Below are positions 63,923 to 64,000 of a stretch of 64,000 nt of DNA, piece by piece. The notes beneath the pieces were generated by a model. The model saw only the letters and a program-made list of their open reading frames with translations, had not been told where the DNA came from and ran no database searches. Made by a program: the position numbers and the translations under genes. The DNA is from Nocardia carnea NBRC 14403 (lineage in GTDB: Bacteria > Actinomycetota > Actinomycetes > Mycobacteriales > Mycobacteriaceae), in NCBI RefSeq assembly GCF_000308515.1, contig NZ_BAFV01000037.1, positions 27,890-91,889 on the forward strand. Reading direction: 5' to 3'. Each line of letters starts with the position of its first letter. The first letter of the stretch is position 1.

Positions 63923-64000
63923 ACCGGACCGAACACGACGACCCAGTCCGATCGTCCACAGCACCGTGCCGGCCAGTGGCGCTGCCACCGGACCGCCTTC

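Noticed and set aside
63883..64000. Possible 3' end of a leftward gene entering from the right edge
   Set aside because: Two minus-strand frames are both plausible (one ending ...WVVVFGPVAFRGFRHAAERR at 63883, another with a membrane-like segment), and the first would run over the perfect hairpin at 63888. Too short to decide.

Overview
The window is GC-rich actinobacterial DNA, most likely from a Nocardia or a close mycolic-acid relative. Reasons: a mycothiol ligase gene (mshC), an MMPL lipid exporter, F420-type luciferase-like enzymes, mycobactin-type siderophore genes with IdeR/DmdR-like iron boxes, and a chromosomal block in the same order as the pyrD-lppL-uppP-mshC neighbourhood I remember from Mycobacterium tuberculosis (Rv2139 to Rv2130c).

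Region by region. 1-4100: a cut-off acyl-CoA synthetase, ribA, a PfkB-fold protein whose catalytic Asp is missing, and a small unknown gene. 4100-19500: the conserved block (pyrD, DUF5703, a beta-propeller lipoprotein, uppP, a phosphoglycerate-mutase-like gene, DUF3090, an SCO1664-type gene, mshC). It is interrupted by an MMPL transporter, a heme-uptake operon (hmuTUV) and an aldo/keto reductase. This stretch carries four copies of an exactly 61-bp repeat with inverted ends. 19600-24000: regulators (two TetR, one WYL), a methyltransferase, VOC and DinB genes. 24300-29750: a catabolic-looking operon (acyl-CoA synthetase, unknown, NTF2-like, ferredoxin) divergent from a carboxymuconolactone-decarboxylase-fold gene and an LLM oxidoreductase. 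29756-32830: a tightly overlapped glycosyltransferase/methyltransferase/toroid-fold operon. 33250-35860: SDR, LLM oxidoreductase behind a MerR-type palindrome, methyltransferase.

36378-61668 is the centrepiece: an iron-regulated siderophore locus that fuses three assembly logics. Mycobactin-like parts are salicylate synthase, salicyl-AMP ligase, ArCP-Cy-A-PCP NRPS, carrier protein, acyl-CoA dehydrogenase, fatty acyl-AMP ligase and the IrtAB importer. Desferrioxamine-like parts are a PLP decarboxylase, an amine N-hydroxylase, a GNAT acyltransferase domain (fused here to the NRPS) and an IucA/IucC-family NIS synthetase. Extra parts are a free-standing condensation domain, a cytoplasmic penicillin-acylase-like enzyme and a WS/DGAT-like acyltransferase. 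The inferred product is a hexadentate, lipid-tailed molecule: hydroxyphenyl-oxazoline, then two N-hydroxydiamine units joined by a dicarboxylate, then a 2-unsaturated fatty acyl group. From memory this is the architecture reported for the nocardichelins. The specific product is an inference. The locus ends with an iron-box-preceded secreted Mtb12-like protein and an ABC-2-type transporter pair.

No tRNA, rRNA, CRISPR array, insertion sequence or prophage was recognised.
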